53,596 nt of DNA, taken from the NCBI GenBank assembly GCA_019112625.1, contig DXIW01000033.1:1-53596 (forward strand). The letters run 5' to 3'. The translations under genes were made by a program, and so were the position numbers. The notes below the pieces were generated by a model. That model ran no database searches. It was given only the letters and a program-made list of their open reading frames with translations, and was not told the origin of the DNA. The DNA comes from Candidatus Acutalibacter stercorigallinarum. Its GTDB lineage: Bacteria > Bacillota > Clostridia > Oscillospirales > Acutalibacteraceae. Within the stretch, counting starts at the first letter, position 1; each line of letters opens with the position of its first letter. Below, in pieces: positions 39,330-48,396 of this stretch.

Positions 39330-41563
39330 CACAGGGACATGTGGAAGGTCCGGGAGATGACCTCCCGCTGCTGCTCCCGGCTGAGCTTGTAGAAATTCAC
39401 CGCGTAGCCCGACACCCGGATGGTGAGGCTGGGGTACTTCTCCGGGTGGTCGTAGGCGTCCAGCAGGGTCTCCCGGTTGAGGACGTTCACGTTCAGGTGG
39501 TGGGCGTCCTGGGCAAAGTAGCCGGTGAGGATGGTCACCAGGTTCTCCACCCGCTGCTCCTCCGTCTTGCCCAGGGTCTGGGGGGTGATGGAGAAGGTGT
39601 TGGAGATGCCGTCCCGGCAGTAGCTGTAGGAGAGCTTGGCCACGCTGTTGAGAGAGGCCAGGGCCCCGCTCTTGTCCCGGCCGGACATGGGGTTGGCGCC
39701 GGGGGCCAGGGGCTCCCCGTGCTTGCGGCCGTCGGGGGTGTTGCCGGTCTTTTTGCCGTACATCACGTTGGAGGTGATGGTGAGGATAGAGAGGGTGTGG
39801 TAGGCCTGGCGGTACAGGCTGTACTGGCACAGGGCGTGGTAGAACTTCTCCGCCTGCTCACAGGCAATCTGGTCCACCCGGTCGTCGTCGTTGCCGAATT
39901 TGGGGAAGTCCCCCACCGTCTCAAAATCGGTGACCAGGCCGGTCTCCGGGTCCTTGATGCACCGCACTTTGGCGTATTTTACCGCGGAGAGGGAGTCGGC
40001 CATGCAGCTCATGCCCGCGATGCCGAAGGCCATCAGCCGCCGGACGGTGGAGTCGTGGAGGGCCATCTGGCTCTTCTCATAGGAGTACTTGTCGTGCATG
40101 TAGTGGATGATGTTCATGGCGTTGACGTAGGTCTTGGCAAGCCAGGGCCGGTAGAAGTCGATGCGCTCCATAAGCTCGTCGTAGTCCAGGTACTCCTTGT
40201 CCCACACAGGCATTTTGGGGCCCACCTGGTCTCCCTTCAGCTCGTCGCGGCCGCCGTTGATGGCCAGGAGCACCAGCTTTGCCAGGTTGGCCCGGGCGCC
40301 GAAGAACTGCATGTCCTTGCCGATGCGCATGGCGGACACGCAGCAGGCGATGGCGTAGTCGTCTCCGTAGACGGGGCGCATCACGTCGTCGTTCTCGTAC
40401 TGGAGGGCGTCGGTGTCGCAGGAGACCTTGGCGGCAAAGCGCTTCCAGTGCTCCGGCAGGTGGGCGCTCCACAGCACGGTCAGGTTGGGCTCCGGCGCGG
40501 GGCCCAGGTTATAGAGGGTCTGGAGCATGCGGAAGCAGGACTTGGTCACCAGGGGACGGCCGTCCACCCCCATGCCGCCCACGCTCTCGGTGATCCACAT
40601 GGGGTCGCCGCCGAAGAGCTCGTTGTACTCGGGGGTGCGCAGGTGCCGGGCCATCCGCAGCTTCAGCACAAAGTCGTCGAAGATCTCCTGGGCCTCCTCC
40701 TCGGTGAGGACGCCGGCCCGCAGGTCCCGCTCGAAGTAGATGTCCAGGAAGGTGGACACCCGGCCCAGGCTCATAGCCGCGCCGTTCTGCTCCTTGATGG
40801 CGGCCAGGTACCCGAAGTACAGCCACTGCACCGCCTCTTTGGCGTTTTTGGCCGGGCCGGAGATGTCGAAGCCGTACATCCCCGCCATCACCTTCATGTC
40901 CTCCAGGGCCTGGATCTGGTCGTGGAGCTCCTCCGCCGCCCGGATGGAGGGGGAGCTCATCACGCAGTCCCCCAGGGCGATTTTGTCCGCCTTCTTCTGC
41001 TCGATGAGCCGGTCGATGCCGTACAGGGCCACCCGGCGGTAGTCGCCAATGATGCGGCCCCGGCCGTAGGCGTCGGGCAGGCCGGTGATGAGCCCGCAGT
41101 GCCGGGCCGCCTTGATCTCCGGGGTGTAGGCGGAGAACACCCCGTCGTTGTGGGTCTTGTGGTATTTGAACTCCTCCTCGATCTTGGGGGAGACCTCATA
41201 GCCGTAGGCCTTGCAGGCGGAGCGCACCATGCGCATGCCGCCGAAGGGGTTGCAGGCCCGCTTTAAGGGCTCGTCTGTCTGCAGGCCCACGATGATGTCC
41301 TTTTCCCGGTCCAGGTAGCCGGGGCCGAAGCTGGTCAGGGTGATGACGGTCTCGGTGTCCACCTTCAGGGCGCCGCCGCGCTCCCGCTCCTGCACCAGCA
41401 GGTCCTCGAATTTCTTCCGCACGTCCCGGGTCCGCTGGGTGGGGCCGCAGAGGAAGCTGCCGTCCCCGGTGTAGGGGGTGTAGTTTTTCTGGATGAACCC
41501 CCGGACATCGATCTCGTGCTCCCACAGCCCGCCAACAAAGCCGTTCCATTCCTGGTGTTTCAT
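39329..41563 (-). CDS. pflB: Formate acetyltransferase (pyruvate formate-lyase)
   Basis: This 744-residue glycyl-radical enzyme converts pyruvate and CoA to acetyl-CoA and formate under anoxia. The active-site Cys pair lies in [26 protein letters not shown] near residue 400, and the radical Gly is in [12 protein letters not shown] near residue 720. ATG 41563 is ten bases from AAAGGA. The long leader contains a ZTP riboswitch and a terminator, so expression should rise when ZTP accumulates, i.e. when formyl-folate for purine synthesis is short; formate feeds that pool. Confidence 0.96.
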   Translation of the reverse strand: MKHQEWNGFVGGLWEHEIDVRGFIQKNYTPYTGDGSFLCGPTQRTRDVRKKFEDLLVQERERGGALKVDTETVITLTSFGPGYLDREKDIIVGLQTDEPLKRACNPFGGMRMVRSACKAYGYEVSPKIEEEFKYHKTHNDGVFSAYTPEIKAARHCGLITGLPDAYGRGRIIGDYRRVALYGIDRLIEQKKADKIALGDCVMSSPSIRAAEELHDQIQALEDMKVMAGMYGFDISGPAKNAKEAVQWLYFGYLAAIKEQNGAAMSLGRVSTFLDIYFERDLRAGVLTEEEAQEIFDDFVLKLRMARHLRTPEYNELFGGDPMWITESVGGMGVDGRPLVTKSCFRMLQTLYNLGPAPEPNLTVLWSAHLPEHWKRFAAKVSCDTDALQYENDDVMRPVYGDDYAIACCVSAMRIGKDMQFFGARANLAKLVLLAINGGRDELKGDQVGPKMPVWDKEYLDYDELMERIDFYRPWLAKTYVNAMNIIHYMHDKYSYEKSQMALHDSTVRRLMAFGIAGMSCMADSLSAVKYAKVRCIKDPETGLVTDFETVGDFPKFGNDDDRVDQIACEQAEKFYHALCQYSLYRQAYHTLSILTITSNVMYGKKTGNTPDGRKHGEPLAPGANPMSGRDKSGALASLNSVAKLSYSYCRDGISNTFSITPQTLGKTEEQRVENLVTILTGYFAQDAHHLNVNVLNRETLLDAYDHPEKYPSLTIRVSGYAVNFYKLSREQQREVISRTFHMSL

Positions 41564-41631
41564 AAAGCCGCCATCCTTTCCGAAAATACGAAGTGTGAGT
41601 GGTGAACGCCTGCCGCCGCGGCGCTGCAAAC

Positions 41632-41663
41632 AAAAAAGGCAGCATCGCGCGGCGACACTGCCC
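41632..41663 (-). terminator. Riboswitch-controlled terminator in the pflB leader
   Basis: GGCAGTGTCGC/GCGATGCTGCC with loop CGC and TTTTTTT on the minus strand. Its left arm begins within the conserved end of the ZTP aptamer, so ligand binding and termination exclude each other. Confidence 0.9.
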
Positions 41664-41751
41664 AGACGGTCGGCATCCTCCCGGGGCCATCTGCCCCGGG
41701 GCCCCCGCTCCCCGGTGGTCACCCACCTATTCCCGTCAGTCGCGGAGGTCT
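41659..41751 (-). promoter_or_regulatory. ZTP riboswitch (pfl motif) aptamer
   Basis: On the minus strand the conserved 5' block GCGACTGACGGGAA is followed by a GGTGG/CCACC hairpin, the invariant ACCACCGGGGAGCG, a long variable hairpin, and the conserved 3' block CCGTCTGGGCAG. This is the pfl/ZTP motif almost letter for letter. It senses ZTP/ZMP, the alarmone of folate shortage, and acts here by transcription antitermination. Confidence 0.93.
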
Positions 41752-41759
41752 GTGCTCGT

Positions 41760-41788
41760 ATTGTACCAGAGACTTTGGGAAAAAGCAA
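41760..41788 (-). promoter_or_regulatory. Promoter of pflB-pflA
   Basis: TTGCTT (41788-41783), 17 bp, TACAAT (41765-41760) with TGG extension. Confidence 0.8.
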
Positions 41789-41846
41789 GGCCCTTTCTTT
41801 GGAAAAAAGAAAAAATCCCCCTTTTTTACACAAGATATAGTTTTCT

Positions 41847-41864
41847 CTGTAAAATATCACACAA
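41847..41864 (-). promoter_or_regulatory. Rex-like site upstream of pflB
   Basis: TTGTGTG-ATAT-TTTACAG on the minus strand matches the Rex pattern TTGTGAA-N4-TTCACAA at 5 of 7 positions in each half. It lies about 60 bp before the -35. Candidate only. Confidence 0.3.
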
Positions 41865-41990
41865 TTTCTAGTCCTTTCCGGAAGCGGCCGGACAGCCCCG
41901 AGACAAGGGGGGCGCCCCCGCCCCCCAGCCGCCGGGGAGCCGGCTGGGCGAAAAATCCCCCGGAAAGCGCAGGAAGTGGGAAAAAGGCGC

Positions 41991-42019
41991 TTTGTATCCG
42001 GCCCCATCTATGGTATAAT
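41991..42019 (+). promoter_or_regulatory. Promoter of the heterodimeric ABC exporter
   Basis: TTTGTA (41991-41996), 17 bp, TATAAT (42014-42019) with TGG extension. Confidence 0.75.
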
Positions 42020-42054
42020 ATATCAGTTATGACCTTTGGGAAAGGATGAAACCT

Positions 42055-43788
42055 TTGAAAAAGCTGCTGTGCTATTTGACGGAGTACAAAAAGGAGTGCG
42101 TGCTGGGCCCCCTGTTCAAGCTCCTCGAGGCCTCCTTCGAGCTGCTGGTGCCTCTGGTGATGGCCGCCATCATCGACGTGGGCATCCCCCACAAGGACCA
42201 GGGCTATGTGGTGCGCATGTGCCTGGTGATGGTGGGCCTAGGGCTGGTGGGCCTGGTGTGCTCCATCACCGCCCAATACTTCGCGGCCAAGGCCTCGGTG
42301 GGGTTTGCGGCCAAGCTGCGCCGGGCCCTGTTCGGGCATATCCAGTCCCTGAGCTACACCGAGCTGGACACCGCGGGCACTGCCACCCTCATCACCCGCA
42401 TGACCAGTGACATCAACCAGGTGCAGAACGGCATGAACCTGGCCCTGCGGCTGCTGCTGCGGTCCCCCTTTGTGGTGTTCGGGGCCATGGTCATGGCCTT
42501 TACCATCGACTGGAAGGCGGCGTTGGTGTTCGTGGTGGCCATCCCCCTGCTGGCGGCGGTGGTCTTTGGGGTGATGCTGTGGACCATGCCCCGGTACAAG
42601 CAGGTCCAGGCCGGGCTGGACCGGGTGCTCTCCGCCACCCAGGAGAACCTCACCGGCGTGCGGGTGGTGCGGGCCTTCGGCAAGGAGGAGGCCGAGACAC
42701 AGCGGTTCGAGGGGGAGAACCAGGCCCTCACCCACCTGCAGGTGTTCGTGGGCCGCGTCTCCGCCCTGATGAACCCGGCCACCTATGTGCTCATCAACCT
42801 GGCCACCGCGGTGCTCCTCTGGGTAGGGGCCCTGCAGGTGGACACCGGCGTCCTCACCCAGGGCGAGGTAGTGGCCCTCTTAAACTACATGTCCCAGATT
42901 TTGGTGGAGCTCATCAAGCTGGCCAACCTGATTCTGAACATCACCAAAGCCCTGGCCTGCGCCAACCGGGTGGCCGGGGTGATGGAGGTAGAGCCCAGCC
43001 TCACCGGGCCCGAGGCCGCGAAGGCCAGGGAGGGCGCGGACCGGGGCGTGCGGTTCGCGGGGGTGGGCCTGACCTACCAGGGGGCGGGGGACGCCTCCCT
43101 GTCCGGCATCAGCTTTGCCGCTGGGCCGGGGCAGACCGTGGGCGTCATTGGCGGCACGGGCAGCGGCAAGACTTCCCTGGTGAACCTGATCCCCCGGTTT
43201 TACGATGCCACCCAGGGCGTGGTGGAGATCGGCGGGGTAGACGTGAAGGACTGGCCCCTGGACAAGCTGCGGGAGAAGATCGGCGTGGTGCCCCAAAAGG
43301 CGGTGCTCTTCCAGGGGACCATCCGGGAGAACCTGCAGTGGGGCAAGCCCGGCGCCACGGAGGAGGAGCTGTGGCAGGCCCTGGAGACCGCCCAGGCGGC
43401 GGATTTCGTGCGGGAGAAGCCCCGGGGCCTGGACTCCCCGGTGGAGCAGGGGGGCCGGAATTTCTCCGGCGGCCAGCGGCAGCGGCTCACCATCGCCCGG
43501 GCCCTGGTGCGCAAGCCTGAGATCCTGATTCTAGACGACAGCGCCAGCGCTTTGGACTTCGCCACCGACGCCCGGCTGCGCAAGGCTATCCAGGAGATGG
43601 AGGGCGGGCCCACGGTGTTCATCGTGTCCCAGCGGGCCTCCTCCCTGCGCCATGCCGACGTGATTGTGGTGCTGGACGACGGCGAGGCCGTGGGCGTGGG
43701 CACCCACGAACAGCTTTTGGAGAGCTGCCCGGTGTACCAGGAGATTGTGGGCAGCCAATACGACGTGAAGCAGGAGGTGCGGGCATGA
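42055..43788 (+). CDS. ABC exporter half-transporter A (degenerate ATPase site partner)
   Basis: A protein of about 577 residues: six-helix exporter domain (about 1-310), then an ATPase with Walker A GGTGSGKTS, Q-loop VPQKAVLF, signature NFSGGQRQR, and an altered Walker B ILILDDSASALD, where the catalytic Glu is Asp. The H-loop is VSQRASSL, with Gln in place of His. These changes mark the non-catalytic site of LmrCD/BmrCD/TM287-type heterodimers. TTG 42055 is 8 bases from AAAGGA; ATG 42046 overlaps that site. The ATPase end overlaps the next gene by 4 bases. Confidence 0.92.
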   Translation: MKKLLCYLTEYKKECVLGPLFKLLEASFELLVPLVMAAIIDVGIPHKDQGYVVRMCLVMVGLGLVGLVCSITAQYFAAKASVGFAAKLRRALFGHIQSLSYTELDTAGTATLITRMTSDINQVQNGMNLALRLLLRSPFVVFGAMVMAFTIDWKAALVFVVAIPLLAAVVFGVMLWTMPRYKQVQAGLDRVLSATQENLTGVRVVRAFGKEEAETQRFEGENQALTHLQVFVGRVSALMNPATYVLINLATAVLLWVGALQVDTGVLTQGEVVALLNYMSQILVELIKLANLILNITKALACANRVAGVMEVEPSLTGPEAAKAREGADRGVRFAGVGLTYQGAGDASLSGISFAAGPGQTVGVIGGTGSGKTSLVNLIPRFYDATQGVVEIGGVDVKDWPLDKLREKIGVVPQKAVLFQGTIRENLQWGKPGATEEELWQALETAQAADFVREKPRGLDSPVEQGGRNFSGGQRQRLTIARALVRKPEILILDDSASALDFATDARLRKAIQEMEGGPTVFIVSQRASSLRHADVIVVLDDGEAVGVGTHEQLLESCPVYQEIVGSQYDVKQEVRA

Positions 43789-45539
43789 GCGGGAAAAAAG
43801 GCCAGGGCATGGCGGCTCTGAAGAAAGTGCTGCGCTACATCAAAAAATACCGGTTCCTGGTGGCACTGTCCATCCTGCTGGCCGCGGTGACGGTGGCGGC
43901 CACCCTGTACATCCCCATCCTCACCGGCAACGCCGTGGACCTGATCGTGGGCCCCGGCCAGGTGGACTTCGCCGGCATCTTCCGCATTTTGGTGCAGGTG
44001 GGGGTCATCATCCTCATCGCCGCCCTGGCCCAGTGGGTGATGAGCCTCTTGAACAACCGAATCACCTACCGGGTGGTGCGGGACATTCGCAACGAGGCCT
44101 TCCACAAGCTGCAGGCCCTGCCCCTCAGCTACCTGGACAGCCACCCCACCGGCCAGATCGTCAGCCGCATCATCGCCGACGTGGATCAGTTTGCCGATGG
44201 GCTTTTGATGGGCTTTACCCAGCTGTTCACCGGGGTCATTACCATTCTGGGCACCCTGGGCTTCATGCTCAGCGTCAGCGGGCCCATCACCGCGGTGGTG
44301 GTGTTCATCACCCCGGTCTCCCTGCTGGTAGCGGCCTTCATCGCCAAGCGGACCTACGCCATGTTCCGGCTCCAGTCCCAGGTGCGGGGGGAACAGACCG
44401 GCTTTGTGGAGGAGATGGTGGGCGGCCAGAAGGTGGTGCAGGCCTTCCGCCACGAGGGGGAGGCCATGGAGCGCTTCGACCAGCTCAACGAGGAGCTGCG
44501 CAAGTGCAGCCTGCGGGCCATCTTCTTCTCCTCCATCACCAACCCCTCCACCCGGTTCGTCAACTCCCTGGTGTACACCGGGGTGGGCATCGTGGGGGCC
44601 CTGCTGGTGATCTCCGGCGGCCTTACCGTGGGGCAGCTGTCCTGCTTCCTCACCTACGCCAACCAGTACACCAAGCCCTTTAACGAGATCTCCGGGGTCA
44701 TCACCGAGCTGCAGAACGCCCTGGCCTGCGCCGGCCGGGTGTTCGAGCTGATGGAGGCCCAGCCCCAGGCGCCCGACCAGCCGGATGCCCGGGTGCTGGA
44801 GGACGCCGCCGGCCACGTGGAGATTCAGGACGTGTCCTTCTCCTACCGGAAGGACCAGCGGCTCATCGAGGATTTCAACCTGGACGTGCGGCCCGGCCAG
44901 CGGGTGGCCCTGGTGGGCCCCACCGGCTGCGGCAAGACCACGGTCATCAACCTGCTCATGCGCTTTTACGACGTGAACCAGGGCTCCATCCAGGTGGAGG
45001 ACACCGACATCCGGCAGATCACCCGGGAAAGCCTGCGGAAAAACTACGGCATGGTGCTCCAGGACACCTGGCTGAAGGCCGGGACCATCCGGGAGAACAT
45101 CGCCTACGGCAAGCCCCAGGCCACCCTGGAGGAGGTGGTGGAGGCCGCCAAAGCCGCCCACGCCCACAGCTTTATCAAGCGGCTGCCCCAGGGCTACGAC
45201 ACGTTCATCGGGGAGGACGGAGGCGGCATCAGCCAGGGGCAGAAGCAGCTTTTGTGCATCGCCAGGGTGATGCTCTGCCTGCCGCCCATGCTCATTCTGG
45301 ACGAGGCCACCTCCTCCATCGACACCCGCACCGAGGTGCGCATCCAAAAGGCGTTCCAGCGGATGATGGAGGGCCGCACCAGCTTTATCGTGGCCCACCG
45401 GCTCAGTACCATCCGGGACGCCGACGTGATTTTGGTGATGAAGGACGGCCATATCATCGAGCAGGGCGACCACCAGGGCCTTCTGGCAAAAGGCGGCTTC
45501 TACGCCGAGTTATATAACAGCCAGTTTGACCACAACTGA
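43785..45539 (+). CDS. ABC exporter half-transporter B (catalytic partner)
   Basis: A 584-residue protein: exporter membrane domain, then an ATPase with Walker A GPTGCGKTT, Q-loop MVLQDTWLKAG, a non-standard signature GGISQGQKQL (Gly-Gly replaced by Gln-Gly), canonical Walker B MLILDEATSSID and H-loop IVAHRLSTI. In such pairs the good Walker B/H-loop of this subunit works with the good signature of the other, giving one hydrolysing and one degenerate site. The substrate may be drug, peptide or lipid. AGGAGG is 7 bases before ATG 43785; translation is coupled to subunit A. Confidence 0.94.
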   Translation: MSGKKGQGMAALKKVLRYIKKYRFLVALSILLAAVTVAATLYIPILTGNAVDLIVGPGQVDFAGIFRILVQVGVIILIAALAQWVMSLLNNRITYRVVRDIRNEAFHKLQALPLSYLDSHPTGQIVSRIIADVDQFADGLLMGFTQLFTGVITILGTLGFMLSVSGPITAVVVFITPVSLLVAAFIAKRTYAMFRLQSQVRGEQTGFVEEMVGGQKVVQAFRHEGEAMERFDQLNEELRKCSLRAIFFSSITNPSTRFVNSLVYTGVGIVGALLVISGGLTVGQLSCFLTYANQYTKPFNEISGVITELQNALACAGRVFELMEAQPQAPDQPDARVLEDAAGHVEIQDVSFSYRKDQRLIEDFNLDVRPGQRVALVGPTGCGKTTVINLLMRFYDVNQGSIQVEDTDIRQITRESLRKNYGMVLQDTWLKAGTIRENIAYGKPQATLEEVVEAAKAAHAHSFIKRLPQGYDTFIGEDGGGISQGQKQLLCIARVMLCLPPMLILDEATSSIDTRTEVRIQKAFQRMMEGRTSFIVAHRLSTIRDADVILVMKDGHIIEQGDHQGLLAKGGFYAELYNSQFDHN

Positions 45540-45544
45540 CAGCC

Positions 45545-45730
45545 GCGATGTTTGGTGGTTTTGGCGCGCCCTTTCGCCAAAATAGAGGTGTTTCGCACCT
45601 CTAAGCCAAACTCGCCGGAGTTGCCGCAAGGCAACCCCAGCGACCGCGGATGACTCCGCAGGACAGGAAAATCCCTCCGCCAGGGGCGCTCCGGGATTTT
45701 ATGGGCAGAACTTGCGGGTCCCATAAACAG
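45545..45730. repeat. Cluster of hairpins in the spacer before proC
   Basis: GTTTGG/CCAAAC encloses TTTTGGCG/CGCCAAAA and AGAGGTG/CACCTCT. Then GTTGCC/GGCAAC, GCGGA/TCCGC and AAAATCCC/GGGATTTT follow. The first three form another stem with two internal hairpins. I see no gene in 45540-45948. Confidence 0.55.
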
Positions 45731-45845
45731 GGAACATGCCCACCGCACACGGACCGCAATAGAAGCCAGAAGCAAAATAACGCCCGGCTTTCCTGGCCGG
45801 GCAAAAGCGGAGATCTTTCCCCTGCGCGGGAATTGTGATTTTGGC

Positions 45846-45903
45846 CCGCGGCGGGACTGGACAGGAAAAACGGCTCCAGTCCCGCCGCGGGCTTGCGTTT
45901 TTC
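45846..45903 (+). terminator. Perfect long hairpin with T tract before proC
   Basis: An 18 bp perfect inverted repeat with outer arms GCCCGCGGCGGGACTGGA and a 13-base loop, ending TTGCGTTTTT. The T region is also the -35 of the proC promoter. Confidence 0.7.
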
Positions 45904-45921
45904 CCCGGGGCGTGGTAAAGT
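45893..45921 (+). promoter_or_regulatory. Promoter of proC
   Basis: TTGCGT (45893-45898), 17 bp, TAAAGT (45916-45921) with TGG extension. Confidence 0.65.
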
Positions 45922-45948
45922 CATAGAAAAGGAAAGGCGGGATGTGAC

Positions 45949-46734
45949 ATGATTCGTACCGTAGGATTTTTAGGGTTCGGCAACATGGCCCAGGCCATGG
46001 CCGACGGCCTGCTGCGGGCCCAGGCCCTGCCGGCGGGGCAGCTGCTGGCCAGCGCCCACCACTGGGAGCGGCTGGTGGCCAACACCCAGGGCCGGGGCAT
46101 GGTCCCCTGCCGGGACAACCGGGAGCTGGCCCAGAAGAGCGATTTGATCATCGCGGCGGTAAAACCCTACCTCCTGGAGGAGGTGCTGGCCCCCCTGCGG
46201 GAGGACCTGCGGGGGAAGGTGGTGGTCTCCGTGGCGGCGGGGTGGAGCTTCGCCCGGCTGTCCCAGCTGCTGGGGGAGGGGGTCCGCTGCCTGTGCGCCA
46301 TGCCCAACACCCCGGTGTCCGTGGGGGAGGGTGTGATTTTGCTGGAGCAGGACCACTCCCTGACCCCCGGGGAGTATGAGGAGGTCACCGGCCTGCTGGC
46401 CCATTTGGGCACGGTGGAGGCTCTCCCCGCCGGGCAGATGGGCATCGCCGGGACCCTCTCCGGCTGCGGGCCCGCCTACGCCGCCATGTTCTTGGAGGCC
46501 CTGGGGGACGCCGGGGTGCTCCACGGGCTGCCCAGGGCCCTTGCCTACCGGCTGGCCGCCCAGATGCTGGCCGGCGCCGGGAAGCTCCAGCTGGAGACCG
46601 GCGCCCACCCCGGGGCCATGAAGGACGCGGTGTGTTCCCCCGGGGGCACCACCATCGTGGGGGTGGCGGAGCTGGAGCGGAAGGGCTTCCGGGGCGCCGT
46701 CATCGGCGCCATCGACGCGGTACAAAAAAAGTAA
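45949..46734 (+). CDS. proC: Pyrroline-5-carboxylate reductase
   Basis: It catalyses the last step of proline synthesis (P5C to proline with NAD(P)H). 261 residues; Rossmann loop GFLGFGNMAQAMADGLL at the N-terminus, AVKPYLLEEVL, AMPNTPVSVGEGV near 122, GTLSGCGPAYAAMFLEAL near 167, and the C-terminal signature VCSPGGTTIVGVAELERKGFRGAVIGAI. No other proline gene is nearby. Confidence 0.95.
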   Translation: MIRTVGFLGFGNMAQAMADGLLRAQALPAGQLLASAHHWERLVANTQGRGMVPCRDNRELAQKSDLIIAAVKPYLLEEVLAPLREDLRGKVVVSVAAGWSFARLSQLLGEGVRCLCAMPNTPVSVGEGVILLEQDHSLTPGEYEEVTGLLAHLGTVEALPAGQMGIAGTLSGCGPAYAAMFLEALGDAGVLHGLPRALAYRLAAQMLAGAGKLQLETGAHPGAMKDAVCSPGGTTIVGVAELERKGFRGAVIGAIDAVQKK

Positions 46735-46765
46735 GAAACCCCTTCCGATTTTTAGAGCTATCTGC

Positions 46766-46771
46766 TATAAT
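46766..46771 (+). promoter_or_regulatory. Extended -10 promoter of the PPK2 gene
   Basis: TGC-TATAAT at 46763-46771. The -35 region 17 bp upstream (TTCCGA) is poor, so the extended -10 probably carries it. Confidence 0.55.
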
Positions 46772-46827
46772 AGAACCAGGCGATTTATCACGGGGCGCTG
46801 GCCCCCACAGGCGAGGAGCAGATGACC

Positions 46828-48303
46828 ATGCTGAAAAATTGGAACCACCCGGAAAAACCCGAAAAAGAGGAATTGAAGCAGCGCCTGGACGCGGCCAAGG
46901 AGAAGCTGGAGACCCAGCAGATGCTGCTGAAGGACAAGAAGCTGCCGGTGCTGGTGCTCATCGAGGGCTGGGGCGCCGCGGGCAAGGGCAGCGCCATCGG
47001 CCAGATCATCAAGAACATCGACCCCCGGTTCTTCAAGGTGTTCTCCATGCCCTCCACCCCCACGGAGGAGGAGCGGCGCAAGCCCTTCCTCTACCGGTTC
47101 TTCGAGAAGATCCCCGAGGCCGGGAAGTTCACGTTTTTAGATTCCGGCTGGATGGACCAGATTATGAAGGAGCGGCTGGACGGCCGCCTGGACGACAAGG
47201 AGTACGCCCAGCGGGTGGACAGCGTAAAGCGGTTCGAGCGGGGCCTTACCGACAACGGCTACCTGGTGCTGAAGTTCTTCTTCCACATCAGCCAGAAGGA
47301 GCAGAAGGAGCGCATCGACGGGCTGCTGTCCAGCAAGGACACCGCCTGGCGGGTGGGGGACGGGGACCTGTGGCAGAACAAGCACTACGACAAGTGCCTG
47401 GAGACCTTCGACCGCTACCTGGAGGACACCAACACCCCCAGCGCCCCCTGGTATATCATCGACGCCAAGAATAAGAAATTCGCCGAGCTCCAGGCCCTGG
47501 AGACCCTGTGTACCGGCATCGATACCGCCCTGCACAACGAGAGCCTGGCCGTGCCCCTGCTGCAAAACACCTTCCCCCTGGTGAAGATGCCCAAGCTGAA
47601 GGACATCCCCCTGGAAGGCAAGACCATCCCCGAGGCGGAGTACAAAAAGGAGCTCAAGGAGCTTCAGGAGCGGCTGGGCCAGCTGCACAACCGGCTGTAC
47701 CGCAAGCGGGTGCCGGTCATCATCTGCTACGAGGGCTGGGACGCCGCCGGCAAGGGGGGCAACATCAAGCGCCTCACCGGGGCCCTGGACCCCCGGGGCT
47801 TCGAGGTGCATCCCATCGCCAGCCCCGAGCCCCACGAGAAGGCCCGGCACTACCTGTGGCGCTTCTGGACGAGGCTGCCCAAGGACGGCCACATCGCCAT
47901 TTTCGACCGTACCTGGTACGGCCGTGTGATGGTGGAGCGGCTGGAGGGTTTCTGCAGCGAGAACGACTGGCAGCGGGCCTACTACGAGATGAACGAGTTC
48001 GAGCAGGAGCTTTCCAACTGGGGCGCTGTCATCCTCAAGTTCTGGGTGCAGATCGACAAGGACACCCAGCTGGAGCGCTTTACCGACCGGCAGAACACCC
48101 CCTCCAAGCAGTGGAAGATCACCGACGAGGACTGGCGCAACCGGGAGAAGTGGGACCTGTACGAGCAGGCGGTGGACGAGATGCTGCAAAAGACCAGCAC
48201 CACCTACGCCCCCTGGCACATCCTGGAGTCGGTGGACAAGAAGTACGCCCGCATCAAGGCGCTGAAGATCGTCATCGAGGCCGTGGAAAAGGCCCTGGAC
48301 TAA
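46828..48303 (+). CDS. Two-domain polyphosphate kinase 2 (polyphosphate:AMP phosphotransferase type)
   Basis: A 491-residue protein made of two PPK2 domains in tandem. Each has a P-loop: IEGWGAAGKGS near residue 47 and YEGWDAAGKGGN near residue 304. The second has the full lid motif DRTWYGRVMVERLEG; the first has DSGWMDQIMKERLDG, lacking the lid Arg. Two-domain (class II) enzymes phosphorylate AMP to ADP with polyphosphate, using the C-terminal domain. ATG 46828 is nine bases after AGGAG; ATG 46822 is only three away. Confidence 0.92.
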   Translation: MLKNWNHPEKPEKEELKQRLDAAKEKLETQQMLLKDKKLPVLVLIEGWGAAGKGSAIGQIIKNIDPRFFKVFSMPSTPTEEERRKPFLYRFFEKIPEAGKFTFLDSGWMDQIMKERLDGRLDDKEYAQRVDSVKRFERGLTDNGYLVLKFFFHISQKEQKERIDGLLSSKDTAWRVGDGDLWQNKHYDKCLETFDRYLEDTNTPSAPWYIIDAKNKKFAELQALETLCTGIDTALHNESLAVPLLQNTFPLVKMPKLKDIPLEGKTIPEAEYKKELKELQERLGQLHNRLYRKRVPVIICYEGWDAAGKGGNIKRLTGALDPRGFEVHPIASPEPHEKARHYLWRFWTRLPKDGHIAIFDRTWYGRVMVERLEGFCSENDWQRAYYEMNEFEQELSNWGAVILKFWVQIDKDTQLERFTDRQNTPSKQWKITDEDWRNREKWDLYEQAVDEMLQKTSTTYAPWHILESVDKKYARIKALKIVIEAVEKALD

Positions 48304-48314
48304 GAGACCGGCCG

Positions 48315-48345
48315 GGAGAGGGGAGCCGCAAGGCCGCCCCTCTCC
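48315..48345 (+). terminator. Hairpin after the PPK2 gene
   Basis: GGAGAGGGG/CCCCTCTCC with a 13-base loop; only a weak T-rich tail, so termination may be partial. Confidence 0.45.
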
Positions 48346-48396
48346 TGTTCTCTAACGAAACAGCGGGGCGCCTGCCCCGGGATGGGAGGAAAAACC

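Noticed and set aside
41880-41985. Second ZTP-like aptamer on the + strand before the ABC exporter
   Set aside because: CCGCCGGGGAGCCGG and CTGGGCG resemble parts of the motif, but the order, the 5' block and the spacing do not fit.
39329-42007. Long form of PflB from 42007
   Set aside because: The extra N-terminus would translate the riboswitch, its terminator and the promoter; ATG 41563 gives the normal family length.
42046-42054. ATG 42046 as start of ABC half-transporter A
   Set aside because: It overlaps the AAAGGA ribosome site. TTG 42055 has ideal spacing, and TTG starts recur in this genome. The call is not certain.
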